From NCBI GenBank assembly GCA_032719365.1, contig CM064862.1, forward strand, positions 61,088,243-61,152,242: 64,000 nucleotides of DNA, given 5' to 3'. The notes under the pieces were generated by a model that worked only from the letters and a program-made list of their open reading frames with translations, searched no databases and was not told the DNA's origin. Source of the stretch: Prinsepia uniflora. Lineage: Eukaryota > Streptophyta > Magnoliopsida > Rosales > Rosaceae. The translations under genes were made by a program, and so were the position numbers. The first letter of the stretch is position 1. Each line of letters starts with the position of its first letter. Positions 12,171 through 24,589 of the stretch are shown piece after piece.

Positions 12171-12572
12171 AATAAGAAGAGAAATAATCAGTATTTGAAT
12201 TAGGTGATAATAATCTTAAGATGGTATATCCAAGTCCTAACTGTATACTGAATGCAAATAAGCTGATTAAATGTAGCCCGATAATATTTTGAAACCACTT
12301 ATTTCTATGTAAGCACAATTTTGAAACCCCTATGTTTTCACCTCAAGTTCCCCACTCACTATGCCTTTATTTTCATCATCAATCATGTCGAAATTTCAGT
12401 TGTAGTAAAACCAATCAGTACTACATAAACATGCATCCAAGTAGCCTACCTGAACTTTCCAAGTGCTGAATGTAGAAAGCTATGAAATACTTTAGGGAAT
12501 AGGTTTTTATCTGTCTTTCGATGTTTTATTGGAAAAGTGAATAAGGCTTTTTTGGTTGATCTCTCTTTCATT

Positions 12573-13542
12573 TAGGAGTGGACACGGTTCGGTATGGTAC
12601 AAAATTGATCGATACCAGAACCATACTATTTAATTTTAATCGGTACGGTACGGTTCGGTATTCAATATTTTGAAATTGAAACCAGATCGTACCGTACCAA
12701 TTAAGTTCGGTACGGTTTCGATATGGTTTCAGTTTTGAGCCAAAATTTTGTTTGTGATTATAAAGCAAGGGTTAGGTTTAGGCATGGTTAAGTGTGAGTT
12801 TAGATTCTCAATAATTTTGTTTTTGGTTCCATAATCAAAAATCAAAATCAAAAGCAAACCATATATAAATAAATATTACAGACTTCATGTCCAATCCAAA
12901 AGATCAATTAGCTAGCGTTGCTAATTAAAAACTTTCAGTAGCTAACATTCAAGTAGAAACTTCTGAGTCCTCCATGTAATTTTGTTTTTAATTAGCATAG
13001 ACAACCAAACGATCAATGACAAACCGTATCTAATAATACAATGGGCGCAAGGCAACATTGCATAGAGAAAAGAAAACAATAAATTAACAATTTAACACTA
13101 ATTTAGCACAAGACAGACTCCAGAAGCTTATATTCATTGGTGAATCTTAGTCCTCTAGTATAGTAAAAGACTAAAGAAAAAGGAAAACTACATTTATGAA
13201 GGACTTAAGTTTTCAAATATGTATTGAAGAAGTTGCACTAAGTTGAAGATATCAACTCTTAGAAGCTAAATTAAGACATTTATGGTCATATCAACTCTTG
13301 AAGAAGGCCTAATAAACCAATAAGAAATCAATTTAATTATTAAAAAAAATTCTAATTCAGTACGGTATCGGTACGGGACGGTTTTTTAAAATATCGATAC
13401 CGAAACCGTACCGAATTATATCGGTACGGTTTCGGTACCGTACCAATCATACAACGGTTTTACTATTCGGTTTTTTTTTTTCGGTATGGTTTGATATGAA
13501 ATGGTACGGTTTCGGTATTTTGGTTCTATGTGCCCAACCCTA
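12573..13542. mobile_element. hAT-type MITE, 970 bp, GGTACGGT-rich ends
   Basis: The ends are TAGGAGTGGACACGG and, inverted, TAGGGTTGGGCACATAG. The flanks CTTTCATT (12565-12572) and CTTTCAAT (13543-13550) match at 7 of 8 bases, consistent with an old 8-bp hAT duplication. Subterminal regions are dense in GGTACGGT/ACCGTACC in both orientations. The interior is AT-rich and non-coding. Confidence 0.8.
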
Positions 13543-13550
13543 CTTTCAAT

Positions 13551-14319
13551 TGAGGGATTTTGTGGAGATCTCTGGTGAGGAATTTTCTGGTGAGATTGCA
13601 GAAGTGGATAGGGCAAGCTTTTTCATTGTTGCAGATGGTGTTGTTGGAGACATCTTAACACTTGTAGTTTCTTTCTCGGGTCTGGTTATGTCGTCATGCA
13701 CATGTTGGAGCAGAAGATCATATATGTTCATCTCATTCTTCCTTGTTCCATAACGCAGCTAGAAGACCTTTTTTTTGTCCTAATACACTCAGAATCTCAA
13801 GTGGAAAATTATTTTGATCAGTTTACTTGTTGTCAATTACCAGATGTTGACATCATGTTGTCCCAAATAGAGTTTCTCTAGCCTTGCCAAGTATGAGGAC
13901 ATCAGTTTGATAGTTTCATCATTATCATCTTCAATAACCAAGCCTATTTTGAACCTGTATTTGGGTTTATAGAATATTTGTATAAGTAGATATATTTACT
14001 CAAAGACGGGGCCCAATGTTGGGCTGGGAGGGCTCCAGCCTATCCAAACCAAATTTGTCCCTTTAATAATTTATGGGTTAGTCCAACCAAAAAAAAAAAT
14101 TACACAAGTCCTATCTAATTTGAAATTAAAAAAAAACTGCTACAGGAATTATAAAGGGAGCAGCAGTGCAGCATTCCCATGGGAAAGAAAGATAGTAGCA
14201 TCAAAAAAATTCTCTGCCTCCCTCCATTATTCTTTCTTTTTCTTCGTCTTCTTCTTCTTCAAATTCAAGTTATTTAACTCACCATATTCTTCTTATTTTC
14301 TTCAAAAAAAATTGGGTGT
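13551..14319. other. No gene recognised; flank of hAT transposase remnant
   Basis: A weakly coding-looking stretch at 13551-13760 has no family I recognise. From about 14000 the sequence resembles the upstream part of the hAT remnant that follows. Confidence 0.4.
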
Positions 14320-14919
14320 GATGGGCACAGGTCGTTCTTGTCAACAAACAGATTTTATTACAGTTGAGCACTATTATCGGATTGATGTCTTTAATGAAGT
14401 TATAGATCATCAGTTGGGTGAATTGAGTGATAGATTTTCGGAAAACACAGTTGAACTTCTTATACTTAGCACATCATTGGATTGTCGCAATTCCTTCAAG
14501 TCGTTCAATATTGATGATATATGTAAACTTGCTGAGAAGTATTATCCTAGTGATTTCTTTCCAAGTGATTTGAAGGCTTTGAGAACAGAGTTGAGATATT
14601 TTGAGAATGATATGCATCGCCAGCCTTGCTTCAAGAATATCACCACTCTTCCTGAATTATGCCAAACATTGGTGGAAACAACTTTGGCAGATAACTATTA
14701 TTTGATATATAGGCTCGTTTGGTTGATATTGACTCTTCCTGTTTCAACTGCAACAACAAAACGGGTTTTTTCATCTATGAGAATCATAAAGAATCGACTT
14801 CGAACAAAATAGGTGATGAATTTCTTGCTGATTGCATGACCTTCCACATTGAAAGAGATTTCACTTATACTATCGGGAATGAAGAGATAATTGAGAATTT
14901 TGATGTTATTAAGACTTGA
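14320..14919 (+). pseudogene. hAT transposase C-terminal fragment (dimerisation domain)
   Basis: The frame reads FITVEHYYRIDVFNEVIDHQ, then a region ending LPELCQTLVET, then VSTATTKRVFSSMRIIKNRL, the signature of the hAT C-terminal dimerisation domain. At about 14810 the frame shifts by one and the domain finishes as KIGDEFLADCMTFHIERDF. The N-terminal zinc finger and most of the catalytic RNase-H-like region are missing. It resembles the domesticated-looking hAT proteins annotated as zinc finger MYM-type 1-like in plants, but the break and truncation make it a remnant. No terminal repeats were found around it. Confidence 0.85.
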
Positions 14920-15822
14920 AGGGTACAATTTAAAGTTAGAAAGTAATAATTTGTACTTGAATTGCATGTTTAATTATGGTTTTTGTTGTAATTTGTTTTT
15001 TTACTATCAAACTTTTATTTACGTATGTACGTAGATGCATTTAAGGGTAAGACTTATTACATCCCCCTGATTAGGTGTATCTTTTTATGTTTATTAATGA
15101 AGTTCCCTTGTACCGTAGAGTTTCTTCAAAATTTACTATATAAATTTAGTCCATCCGAAATTTATGTTCAGGAACCGTCACTGTATTTACTTTGAAAATT
15201 TAGATATTGCAGTTAGTTTCTTACCAAGATTCGGGAATTTGATTGTTATGCGTCACGCACATTAGTTGACCGCTTGTTTTCCTCATTAGTTGATAGCAAT
15301 GGGGGTAAGCATTATACCACCATCCATAATTTTCTTTCAAACTTGTGATGGTTGCCCTACAAGGAAATGAAGCATTCTGGAATAGATGTGTTAAGATTAG
15401 TTGGTGTAAGAAGATCAATTGGAAGAAATAGGATTTTAAGAAAGTGAGTTGATGACCCTGGGATATCTAGGTTAAATACCTTTTGAATCATCTTCGAATA
15501 TATGCGTTAAGATTAGTTGACATAAGAAGATCAATGGGAAGAAATAGCATTTTAATCATGTGTTGCACTTGCAAATAGAGAAGTCGCAACACGTCAATTC
15601 ATTAATTCAATGAATTATCAGCCCATGGCTGCGGTCCAGTATCAAAGCCCATGGTTGCGGTCCAGTATCAAAGCCCATGGTCTGCAGCTGTTCGATTCCC
15701 ATCGGCTGCTTTAATGTATTAGCTATTGTTTCCATAGGAGACTCCCAGACAACAAATAAACTGGCTGTAAGGGAGCTAAACTTTCTAAATCCTGATTCTC
15801 ATAAGCTATAAATGCAAATAAG
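14920..15822. other. Non-coding; small tandem repeat
   Basis: No gene seen. At about 15619-15684 a unit of about 30 bp containing AGCCCATGG.TGCGGTCCAG is repeated two to three times. Confidence 0.5.
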
Positions 15823-18800
15823 TAGCCATGTTAATCGGTTTTTCGGGTCGGTTTTTTTACCGAAACCAAAACCGAACCGGTTAGGAAACCGATTTCGGTT
15901 CAATTCGGTTTTTCCTCAAAAAACCGACTATAACCAAAACCGAAATATTCAGTTTGGTTCGGTTCGGTTTCAGGTACAATCGGTTTTTTTTGGTTCAATT
16001 CGGGGCGAATCGGTTCAACTATTTTGTTTTGTACTTTTATACAATAATCAATATTTATTACCTAATTAATATCCATTACAACTAATCAATATCCATTACA
16101 ACTAATAATTGTTCATTACAAATAAAAAAATCATCAAGACATCAAAAATCAAAATCCACCTAAAATGTCCATTATAACCAACAAAATCATCAAGGCATCA
16201 AAATCAAACAAAAAATGTCTATTACAAATAAGAAAATTATCAAAATCCACCTATAACGTTTCAAGAAAGAAAAAATTGAGTAAAAAAGACAATGAAGAAA
16301 TAAAGTAGTTGGAAAAATAAATTGCAGCAAGCACCACAATAAATTGCAGCAAGCACCACAGTAGTGGTGGTAGTGGTGCTTATAAGTTAATAGTTTCAAG
16401 ACCCACGCACCAAGATGAGGATATGAGTTTATGGTAGAACTTTCATCATTGCTTTGAGCCCTAATCATGTCTTGGACGAGAGAATGAGCACTAAAAATTC
16501 CGAGGCCCCATTCCCAACATCCATTGGTTTATGGTAAACCTTGATTAGCATAACTCAAATCGCTCCTAACCTCTAAGCTTAACGAGATTGATAATCACAA
16601 TTTCCAACCTATAAAAGTCAAAGCAGCTATCAATAGATAAGAAAGGCTAAGAATAGTCGCATATGCGTGAGTCTGAGACTTATGGGCGATTCCCCATTTG
16701 CAAGCATCGGCAACTGGACCAAACACAAAGCTTAGTAATAAACTGAAGTCTAGATGAGAGAGACATCAAAAGCTTCTAGAATGGATGGAGAAATGCATCA
16801 TAGCTATGATTGTGGTTGGCTAACTTGGCACTAAACAATTTAGAAACAAAATTAGCATCAACCAAGTCCAGCCCTACTTCAGATTATGGACTGACTATTA
16901 AAGTTTCTAAATCAAAACTCGGAAGAATTTAACCACTGAAAGAAGGATCTCTAATACCCTCTTCAATTGAGATCAAGATTCCCTATGAAGTTCTCCCCTT
17001 CATGCTCTATAACCCATCTCCTATCAACATATCTGAAGTAATGAAAAATAAAATTAATGAGAATTTATGTACAAATCAAACAAAAAACGCCATAAAGGAG
17101 GGACATTCCGCATAGAAACGCCTACAGAAGAGATCAAATATAGTCGATACCTGAAATACTAGTTCACACTTTTCCAGATTTTGGAGGACCTGCCTGGGTA
17201 CCTAGGTTCAAACTGATCCAGGTGAACATCTAGGGCTTTGATCTGAAAAAGATACAGCAATAAGAACAGAAAGAAACTCAATCCTGAATTGAATGAAATA
17301 CATGGTCAAAACAACCACGCACCAAAAATAATTTATTATCTATTATCAGAAAAATGAAAAACTACACTTTACACATCATCTACACAACCTGATATGTGCT
17401 CAGTCATTTTGCCACAACAAAAATAAGTTCTCAAGCCATTAATTAAAAATGTGTCCTTTTTCAATTACAAGTTTGCAATTGAAGGAAAAACTTGATGAGG
17501 ATTTATGAAAAATGGCCAAAAAACTGAACCAAAAGAACATAACAATGACGCAAAAGAAACCCCTTTTTCTAACAAGTAACAACTAAATATATGCTTTACA
17601 AGTTACAAGCCAACAAAGAGATTATTGCAAATTACCATGTGATCGGCCAACATTAAGATGGTCTTCAGTGACAACCTTCTCCCATAGTACACAAAGAGGT
17701 CTTCAAGACTCGGTCCAATCAAATCAATAATGAGGACATTATCATCCCTATCAAATCCCGCCCATTTTATGTTTGCAATACAAGCTGAAAATTCAAAAAC
17801 CCAAGTCATTATTCATATTTAAAACAAAATGCAAGATGATAGCTTGAACATAGTTCAGAAACAACGCTACTGCAATTCAACCCTTACTTCCTCCATATAG
17901 AACTTTATAAAGCTTGGCCTCATACAGAAGCTGCGGATGTTTTGTCTTGTTATTTTCATGCCAATGGAAAAATTACAATCATTACTACATCATGCTATTC
18001 ATAACCCAACTGAGAACAGGGAACTTCAGAACAATATAAATCCCCAAGCAAAACCCATATCCATTCTAAACCCAATTTTCATTTCTATGATAGAAATCGA
18101 CAATATTATCACATTAAACTTATCAATTCTTATAATGGGTTCAAGTGAATGCAAAAAGGAAGCTCTTAAAACTATGATCCATTGATATGTTCCCAACATG
18201 CGCTCATATGCACCTAAAAGATCAGGAGATCGGGAAAAGGAACCTTCATGAGCCTCACGATGACGCTTGAATGAGACCAAACTGAGCGAAGAAGGCTTTG
18301 CATTTTTGGGAAAATTGTCATCGCGAGAAGTACCGAAGTGAGCTCTAGAAGCTCCGACCACCGCCTGGGGCAGGCGAGCCTCACCTTGCACCGTGATCAT
18401 CGTGTGACCCTGTCCTCATCACCCGATCACTATCATACAACTCCGCGATCGGACGGTCCACTGATTCTCGAGCTGTCCAGACGGCTAAGGATATAAAGTC
18501 CAGAAGGCTATAACAATGCTAATGTATGCTAACGTATGTTAATAGAGGAGTAGAGACAGTGTGAGAGAGGCAGACCTGAAGACGGTGAATCGTTGAGGAC
18601 CTGAGGTTAATGGCTTCGGCTGAGAGCTCGACGACGACGCCTGCACCTCTGCTGTACTACGCGATAATTACGTTCGGCTCGGCTCTGTTCAGTTATTATA
18701 CCTTAATTCGGTTCGGTTTGATTTTTAGAGACCTAAAATCGAAATCGAACCAGATTCAATTCGGTTCAGTTCGGTTTTCTATTTAGGTTACGATTTTCTT

Positions 18801-18878
18801 TCGGTTCGGTAAATTTTTGTTTTGGTGCGGTTTAGTTCGGTAATTCGGTCAGTTTTTTAGAACCAATTAACAGGGCTA
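15823..18878. mobile_element. Candidate TIR element containing casein kinase 1 exons
   Basis: The left end TAGCCATGTTAATCGGTT and the inverted right end TAGCCCTGTTAATTGGTT match at 16 of 18 bases. Both ends continue into CGGTTCGGTTTT-type repeats pointing in opposite directions (15838-16020 and 18700-18860). The start resembles the TAGCC end of the hAT MITE at 10224. No 8-bp duplication is visible (CAAATAAG and ATAGGTGT), so the two ends might instead belong to separate MITEs. The interior holds host-derived exons and AT-rich sequence. Confidence 0.45.
17636..17934 (-). pseudogene. Casein kinase 1 gene fragment, two exons
   Basis: On the minus strand one exon (about 17934-17886) encodes KTKHPQLLYEAKLYKVLYGG and ends at a GTAAG donor. 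After an intron of about 100 bp with a TTTTCAG acceptor, a second exon (17784-17636, 149 nt) encodes IANIKWAGFDRDDNVLIIDL, then GPSLEDLF and SLKTILMLADHM, and ends at a GTAAT donor. These are consecutive exons of the plant CK1-like kinase N-lobe and hinge. I could not find the glycine-loop exon or the catalytic HRD exon nearby. The fragment lies inside the candidate TIR element at 15823-18878. Confidence 0.85.
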
Positions 18879-20760
18879 ATAGGTGTTGCAAGAGCGCTGA
18901 AATTGTAGAGATTTGTTTCAATAATATAATACAATATGAATTTTAATTGTGTTTTAGCAACATATAAATGAGGTTACGTATATCTAATATATTTTTTTCA
19001 TGTATATAACAAATAAGCTTACAATCTTTTATATGATGTGCATTCTAGAATATCTGGATTTATGAAAAACAATGTTGATGCACTATTGCTTAAAATGGAC
19101 TTTTTTTGTGTGTCGAGAAATGGAGAATTGAGTGTTTTAAGTATTCAAAAAAATCCAAAGGATGGTAGTAGATATGTAAAGTACATTGATATTACTTAAC
19201 CATCAAGTTTGTAAAATTGGTGATGGCAGTTTATTGATGTCTGCAGAGTGAAATGTTTTTGCTATGTCTACCTGCAGTGTAATGTGCACTTTTTCTTTTA
19301 TTTAACTAGAATAATGAATATTATAAATTTTTATAATGATTGTACAGTAAGGGTCAATTGTTCATTATTAAGCAACATGTATATGTTTTGATATGTGGTA
19401 AAAATCAATATGAAATTTTTTTGATTAAATTGCAAGTGTAGATATATTATAACTTTGTATGTACCTGATGTTTTGCAACCCTATTCGCATTTGCATTCAA
19501 TTTTATTGGCAAGTGATTTAAGTGTTATTTTGTAATCATGTTTAGAATGTTACCTATGAGAATGTCAATTTTATCCAGGCGAGAAGTGAGATCTTTGTAG
19601 TCAAATAGGTAGAAACAATGGTGATGAATGCTAGGAATAATTCCTAGAACTCTAGAGAAAATTGTTCTTCTATTGGGTAGAACTGCTAAGCTATGGGGGA
19701 AAACTTTGAATGATGTTTTACACTCTTTCATACAAAAGTTGGTAATATCATAGATATTTACAGATTCGACTATAATTTAAATTATTAGTACTTGCTTCTG
19801 TTGTTTCTTTTCTATAGTTAATGAAAAGGAAAAGAAAAGGAAAAGAAAAGGAATAGTTAATGAAATAATTATGATCAGAAATCAGAAGTTGTCATGTTAA
19901 GTAAAAGGAATAAGCAACGATGGTATTCATAAATAAAATAACTGTGATTGGAAATCAAAAGTTGTCATAATTCTTACCATTTCATAGCCTAAGATGCAAT
20001 GTAGACCCACGTAAATTGATTTTGGTTTCCATATTCTACACACGAACCCTTAGTCCGCTCAGTCTATTGAATTATTCAAAAGCAATATTTAAAATGTATA
20101 TTTGACCGAATAATCACTACCCGAGTGTAATTAATATTTAAAATGTATATCACAAAGCTAAACAAAAGAACAATTGAAGAGTGAAATTGGATACTCAATC
20201 TGTTAAGAAAATGATTGAACAAAATGAAGTGATTAATCAATAACAATATTCATTGCAAAACATAATGTATGCACTTGGTTTGCATATGGCATGAACATAT
20301 TCCTAATTGAGAGCTATCACAACCAAAGTAAATCAACCACTCACAAAAAATGCAGAACTGGGAGCTGTTCACTAAACAATTTCAAAATCATACCACAGCA
20401 CCACCAAAACAAACGATAAAATTCCATCAAGCAATGCAAGAACACAATCCATCAAAGGTTTTACATTTTGAAATTGATATTTCCAAGAATTTAATTAATG
20501 CGCCAAACCGTTGAAATTAGTAACGGAGAGAAATTGAAGCCCATTTCAAATGAAGGAAAATACAATGAAAAATTAAAGAAGAACACAACATAAATAAAAC
20601 CCTGCTTAGACAAATCCAAAAGTGAAATAATCAATGACTATTATTGATTGTGTTCTAATTTCAGCTACTTTTCATGTACTAGTTATTAAGAGCATAGAGT
20701 TTAAAAGCAATGGGCTTAGTTTGTCTAACAGTCAGATAAACAAAATGAAAGTGATTAATC
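18879..20760. other. AT-rich, no gene recognised
   Basis: No gene or element could be assigned. A purine-only AAAAGG-type microsatellite lies at about 19824-19851. Confidence 0.5.
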
Positions 20761-21335
20761 TGTTCGGGAAAGTAGTAGAATGGAAATAATAACTCAAACC
20801 TCAAAAGGATAAATATGCAAGGAAATAAAAGAGAGCAAAGAATAGAGAACATCAGATATAACGTGGTTCGGCAATATGCCTACGTCCACGGGGCAACAAG
20901 AACAAGAATCTCCACTAATGAAATTAGGGGTACAAAGAGATGCACAACTTCAAGAACACTACTTGAAGGAAACTTTCTCTCTCACACACTTGTTTTGCTA
21001 CCAACACTTCAACACTCAACACTCTCAACTTGGAGTGGGCACTCTTCACTCTCTACTTGGAGGAAGATGTTTTTCTTAGATGAGATTGATGGAATGAGCA
21101 AATGACCTCTCCTTATATAGGCCAAGGAGGAACCATCTAGATGCCTTCATTAATTCTTCATCCACCCACCTACTTCATTTATGGATCCACCTATTTCCTT
21201 CATGGACCTTCTATATGCATCTTTGATTCATGCACTTTAAGATTAATCTAGAATCACTTGTATATTCTAGATAAGCCCAATTATGGAAGCCCAAAAAACC
21301 TTTTGTGGATATATGTTGGGCCTGGATATTTTACA
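20761..21335 (-). repeat. 3' LTR of truncated Ty1/copia element
   Basis: In minus orientation the LTR begins TGTAAAATATCCAGG at 21335, directly preceded by a polypurine tract (GGAGAGGGAGAT, 21336-21347 on the plus strand as pyrimidines). It contains the phrase AACGTGGTTCGGC (about 20860), common in plant copia LTRs. The outer end near 20761 (TGTTCGGG) is an estimate. No target duplication can be tested because the other end of the element is lost. Confidence 0.75.
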
Positions 21336-21376
21336 ATCTCCCTCTCCAGGCCAACCGGGTCAAAACGAGGTGACTT

Positions 21377-23595
21377 CTACTTGAAGTCCATTACAGCAGA
21401 TTTACTGCAATACTCCAACTTCTTCTGCCCAAAACCTTTGACAACGGAGTGAGTCTTGAACTTTTTCAACTGCTTATTCTCATCCCTCTTCAACTTGAAC
21501 ACCCACTTATTTTTTAGTGCTTTTCTGCCTTTAGGAAGCTCCACCAACTCATAAGTGTCATTCTTCAATAAAGACTCCATCTCAGACATCATTGCCAACA
21601 TCCATTTTTCATTGTCTGCATGAGTCTTTGCCTCCTCAAAATTTTCAGGCTCTCTGTCGCCAGTCAACAGAATGTATCTGGAATGCGGGTCATCCCCATC
21701 ACTGGTCGTGAGAATATACTGTGAAGAAGGATACTTAGTATTCGGCTTTGGCACTTTGTTTGATTTATGAACTGGTACTTGGGAAATCTCTGGTTGCTTC
21801 TCCTGGCTTGGCTCCCCCTGAATTTGATCGTCCTGATCATCGTCTTCAGGTTCAGACACTATCTCAGCACCTCGTTCTTTAGCCATGTCAGGAACGTCTT
21901 CATGTATAACCTCTTGAGCTCTACCACTAGGTTCTTGTTGCAGTGGTGATAAATCATAGGTGAGTTGGCCTGCATTTTTAACTGTCTCCTTATCAAGATC
22001 TGCCACGGTCTGATCTTCAAAGAAATGTACATTTCTGTTTATGAATAGCTTGTTAGTCTTTGGATCCCACATGCGGTAGCCCATTTCTTCATTGCCGTAC
22101 CCGAGAGAGATGCACGGTGTACCTTTTCCATCTATCTTCAATCTTTTCTCGTCGGATACGCGTGCAAATTCTTTGCACCCAAACACTTTCAAGTTTGAAT
22201 ATGAAACCCTTCTACAGGTCCATACGCATTCGGGAGTCTCAAAGTTCAATGGTACACTTGGTGATTGGTTGATAAGGTAACAAGCGGCTGACACAGCTTC
22301 GGCCCAAAAACTCTTTGATAGATTTGTTGTCTTCAGCATGCACCTGACCTTCTCCAGAATGGTGCGGTTCATCCTTTCAGCTACATCATTATGTTGTGGG
22401 GTGCCAGGAATTGTCTTCTCATGCCTAATGCCATACTTCGAACAGTAATCTGTGAACTAGTTCGAAGTGTACTCTCCGCCATTGTCGCTACAGATACATT
22501 TGAGGGCTCTCTTAGTCTCCCTCTCCACCATGACATGAAACTACTTGAAGGTTTAGAATACCTGGCCTTTTTATTTCAACAAATATACCCAAACCTTTCG
22601 TGAAGCATCATCAATAAAGGTGACAAAATATCTATTACCACCTAGTGATTCAACTTCTATAAGGCCACAAACATCAGAATGTACTAGGTCTAATATTTTT
22701 TCTTTTCTTGTGAAGGTACCAAAAAACCTGACTTGATTTTGTTTGCCATATAAACAATAATCACAAGTGTCGAGTGAGGTACCTTTGGCAAAGGGAATGA
22801 GAGACTTCTTTGCCAAAACTTGTAATCCCTTCTCACTCATGTGGCCTAATCTCTTGTGCCATAGATTTGGAGGAGAATCATCCGGGATATTCAACTCTCC
22901 TTTGCAAACCATCCCATATGTCTTGTAAAGGGTGCAGCACAACTTCCCTCTAGCGATGACTAGCAATCCCTTGGTAAGCCTCCACTTTTGATCTCCCCCA
23001 TGATGATGGAACCCTTGTTGATCAAGCACGCCAGTTGACATTAGATTGAGATGTAAACCAGGGACATGTCTCACATCTTTCAATAACAGCTTGTTGCCCA
23101 AATCAGTCTCGAACAAAACATCACCTATTCCTGATATATTGGAATAGCTATCATTGCGCATCTTCACTTCCCCAAAGTCTCCAGCTTTGTATGTGGTGAA
23201 GAACTCCGAGTGTGTCGTGGCATAGAAAGATGCTCCAGAATCAACTACCCAAGAAATTCTTTTATCTTCATCAGCATGTAGGCAATCACTGTCAAGAGAC
23301 AACAACTCACATGCTTGACTGGACACAATAGCGGTAGCTGCAGTATTGGTTGTGTCCTCTTTCTTTTGGTAGGTTGAGCCATCTTTCCCATCCTTCTTGT
23401 TATTCTTTAGTTTGTTGCAATTCTTCATCATGTGGCCATAGAGATTGCAATTATGACACCTTCCATTGAATCGTGTCCTCAAACGGCTTGCACTTCTTCC
23501 ACGATCTCGACTAGGACCTTTACTCTTGCTCATTCCTCTATTCTCCGCCACAAAGACTTGGCTACTCTCGCTCACGTCGCAACGACTACATTCGA
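21377..23595 (-). pseudogene. Ty1/copia gag-pol remnant (zinc knuckle, protease, integrase, start of RT)
   Basis: On the minus strand the 23595-22571 segment encodes a CCHC zinc knuckle (CHNCNLYGHMMKNCNK), an aspartic protease site (WVVDSGASFYAT), the GAG-pre-integrase zinc motif (WHKRLGHMSEKG with DTCDYC) and the start of the integrase core (HSDVCG, FIDDAS). Stops interrupt 22571-22372, where CSDNGGEY is still visible. The 22372-21377 frame continues the integrase and enters reverse transcriptase (WVFKLKRDE, VVKGFGQKK), then ends; most of RT and all of RNase H are deleted. The gag N-terminus is also cut, at about 23580, where the sequence joins an unrelated retroelement. An intact copia polyprotein is about 1300 residues. 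Confidence 0.93.
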
Positions 23596-24589
23596 CCAAG
23601 TCGAATGACAGTAACCATACGTTCCGAATTGACACCATATGTCAAATCTACCGTTTTCGTTGACACAGCAACTCGACGATTCCTTCCTCAATCACCAACC
23701 TATCATGACGTCTGCTCCCACTGGGAGTCACCAAATCTCACTCATCGATCCACGATGGCACCTCCGACAAATTTTCACCACTTGACAGTCGCCAGTCAAA
23801 AACTGACACCATACTCACTTGTGGTTATACTAACCCCAAGCACACTCAACCTGAGTAAACACTTACCAATATTTCACTCGACCTGTGGGTAACTAGACCC
23901 ATCGGAAATACCATGACCCAATGCACAGTATCCAATGCCTAGTTCACGACCTCGACTAATCCAATGGTATCGGAACCAATCCGACTACGAATACACTCAC
24001 CAACATACCACTGGTATAACCTATATACCGTCACCTGACATGACAAGTACACCCAGTATCGTACCTTGAACAACGCATAAGGTACGTACATCTACCCATC
24101 AATCAGCTTACAATCGTCTAGATCGTAGCCAATCACGTTTCAATTATGGAGTCCATTTGTCCAATCCCGGACTAGACAAATCGAAACTCCAACCCATCAT
24201 CTATTTCCAAATTTGAATCCGAATCCGCAATTTCGTAAGAAATCCCGAATCCAAACCCAGAAATTATATCCCTAATCATGTCCAAATCCGATTCCGAAAC
24301 CATCATTCCGTAGACTAGTATTAGGAATAACCATTCCGAACCCAAATCCATAAAAGGAAATCCACTGTCAAGCTCCAGAATCAAATTCTGAATCGTCACC
24401 CAGAATCCGATTCCAAAACCCAAATCCAGAAATCCTCTTTCAAGTTCCAAAATCAAATCTTGAATCGTCATCCAGAAATCTGATTCCAAAACTCGAAATC
24501 TCGTTCTCGTCTACCGAGACGTACCATAACCGAACCTATCGATTACCTGCTCAACCGATTACCACATTACCATCGATGGACTTCATAAG
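23590..24589 (-). mobile_element. Antisense piece of B-type retroelement internal region
   Basis: This is the reverse complement of a sequence closely related to 31490-32480, inside element B. Matching landmarks include GACGTCTGCTCCCACTGGGAG, TCGACCTGTG, and the repeated AATCCGAATTC-type phrases at 24190-24500. It begins abruptly at the copia junction and ends abruptly at about 24589 against a plus-strand LTR. No coding sequence was recognised. Confidence 0.8.

Noticed and set aside
17160..17260. Minus-strand stretch QIKALDVHLDQFEPRYPG that looks coding
   Set aside because: Too short to assign and not part of the CK1 family; could be an exon of another captured gene but unsupported.
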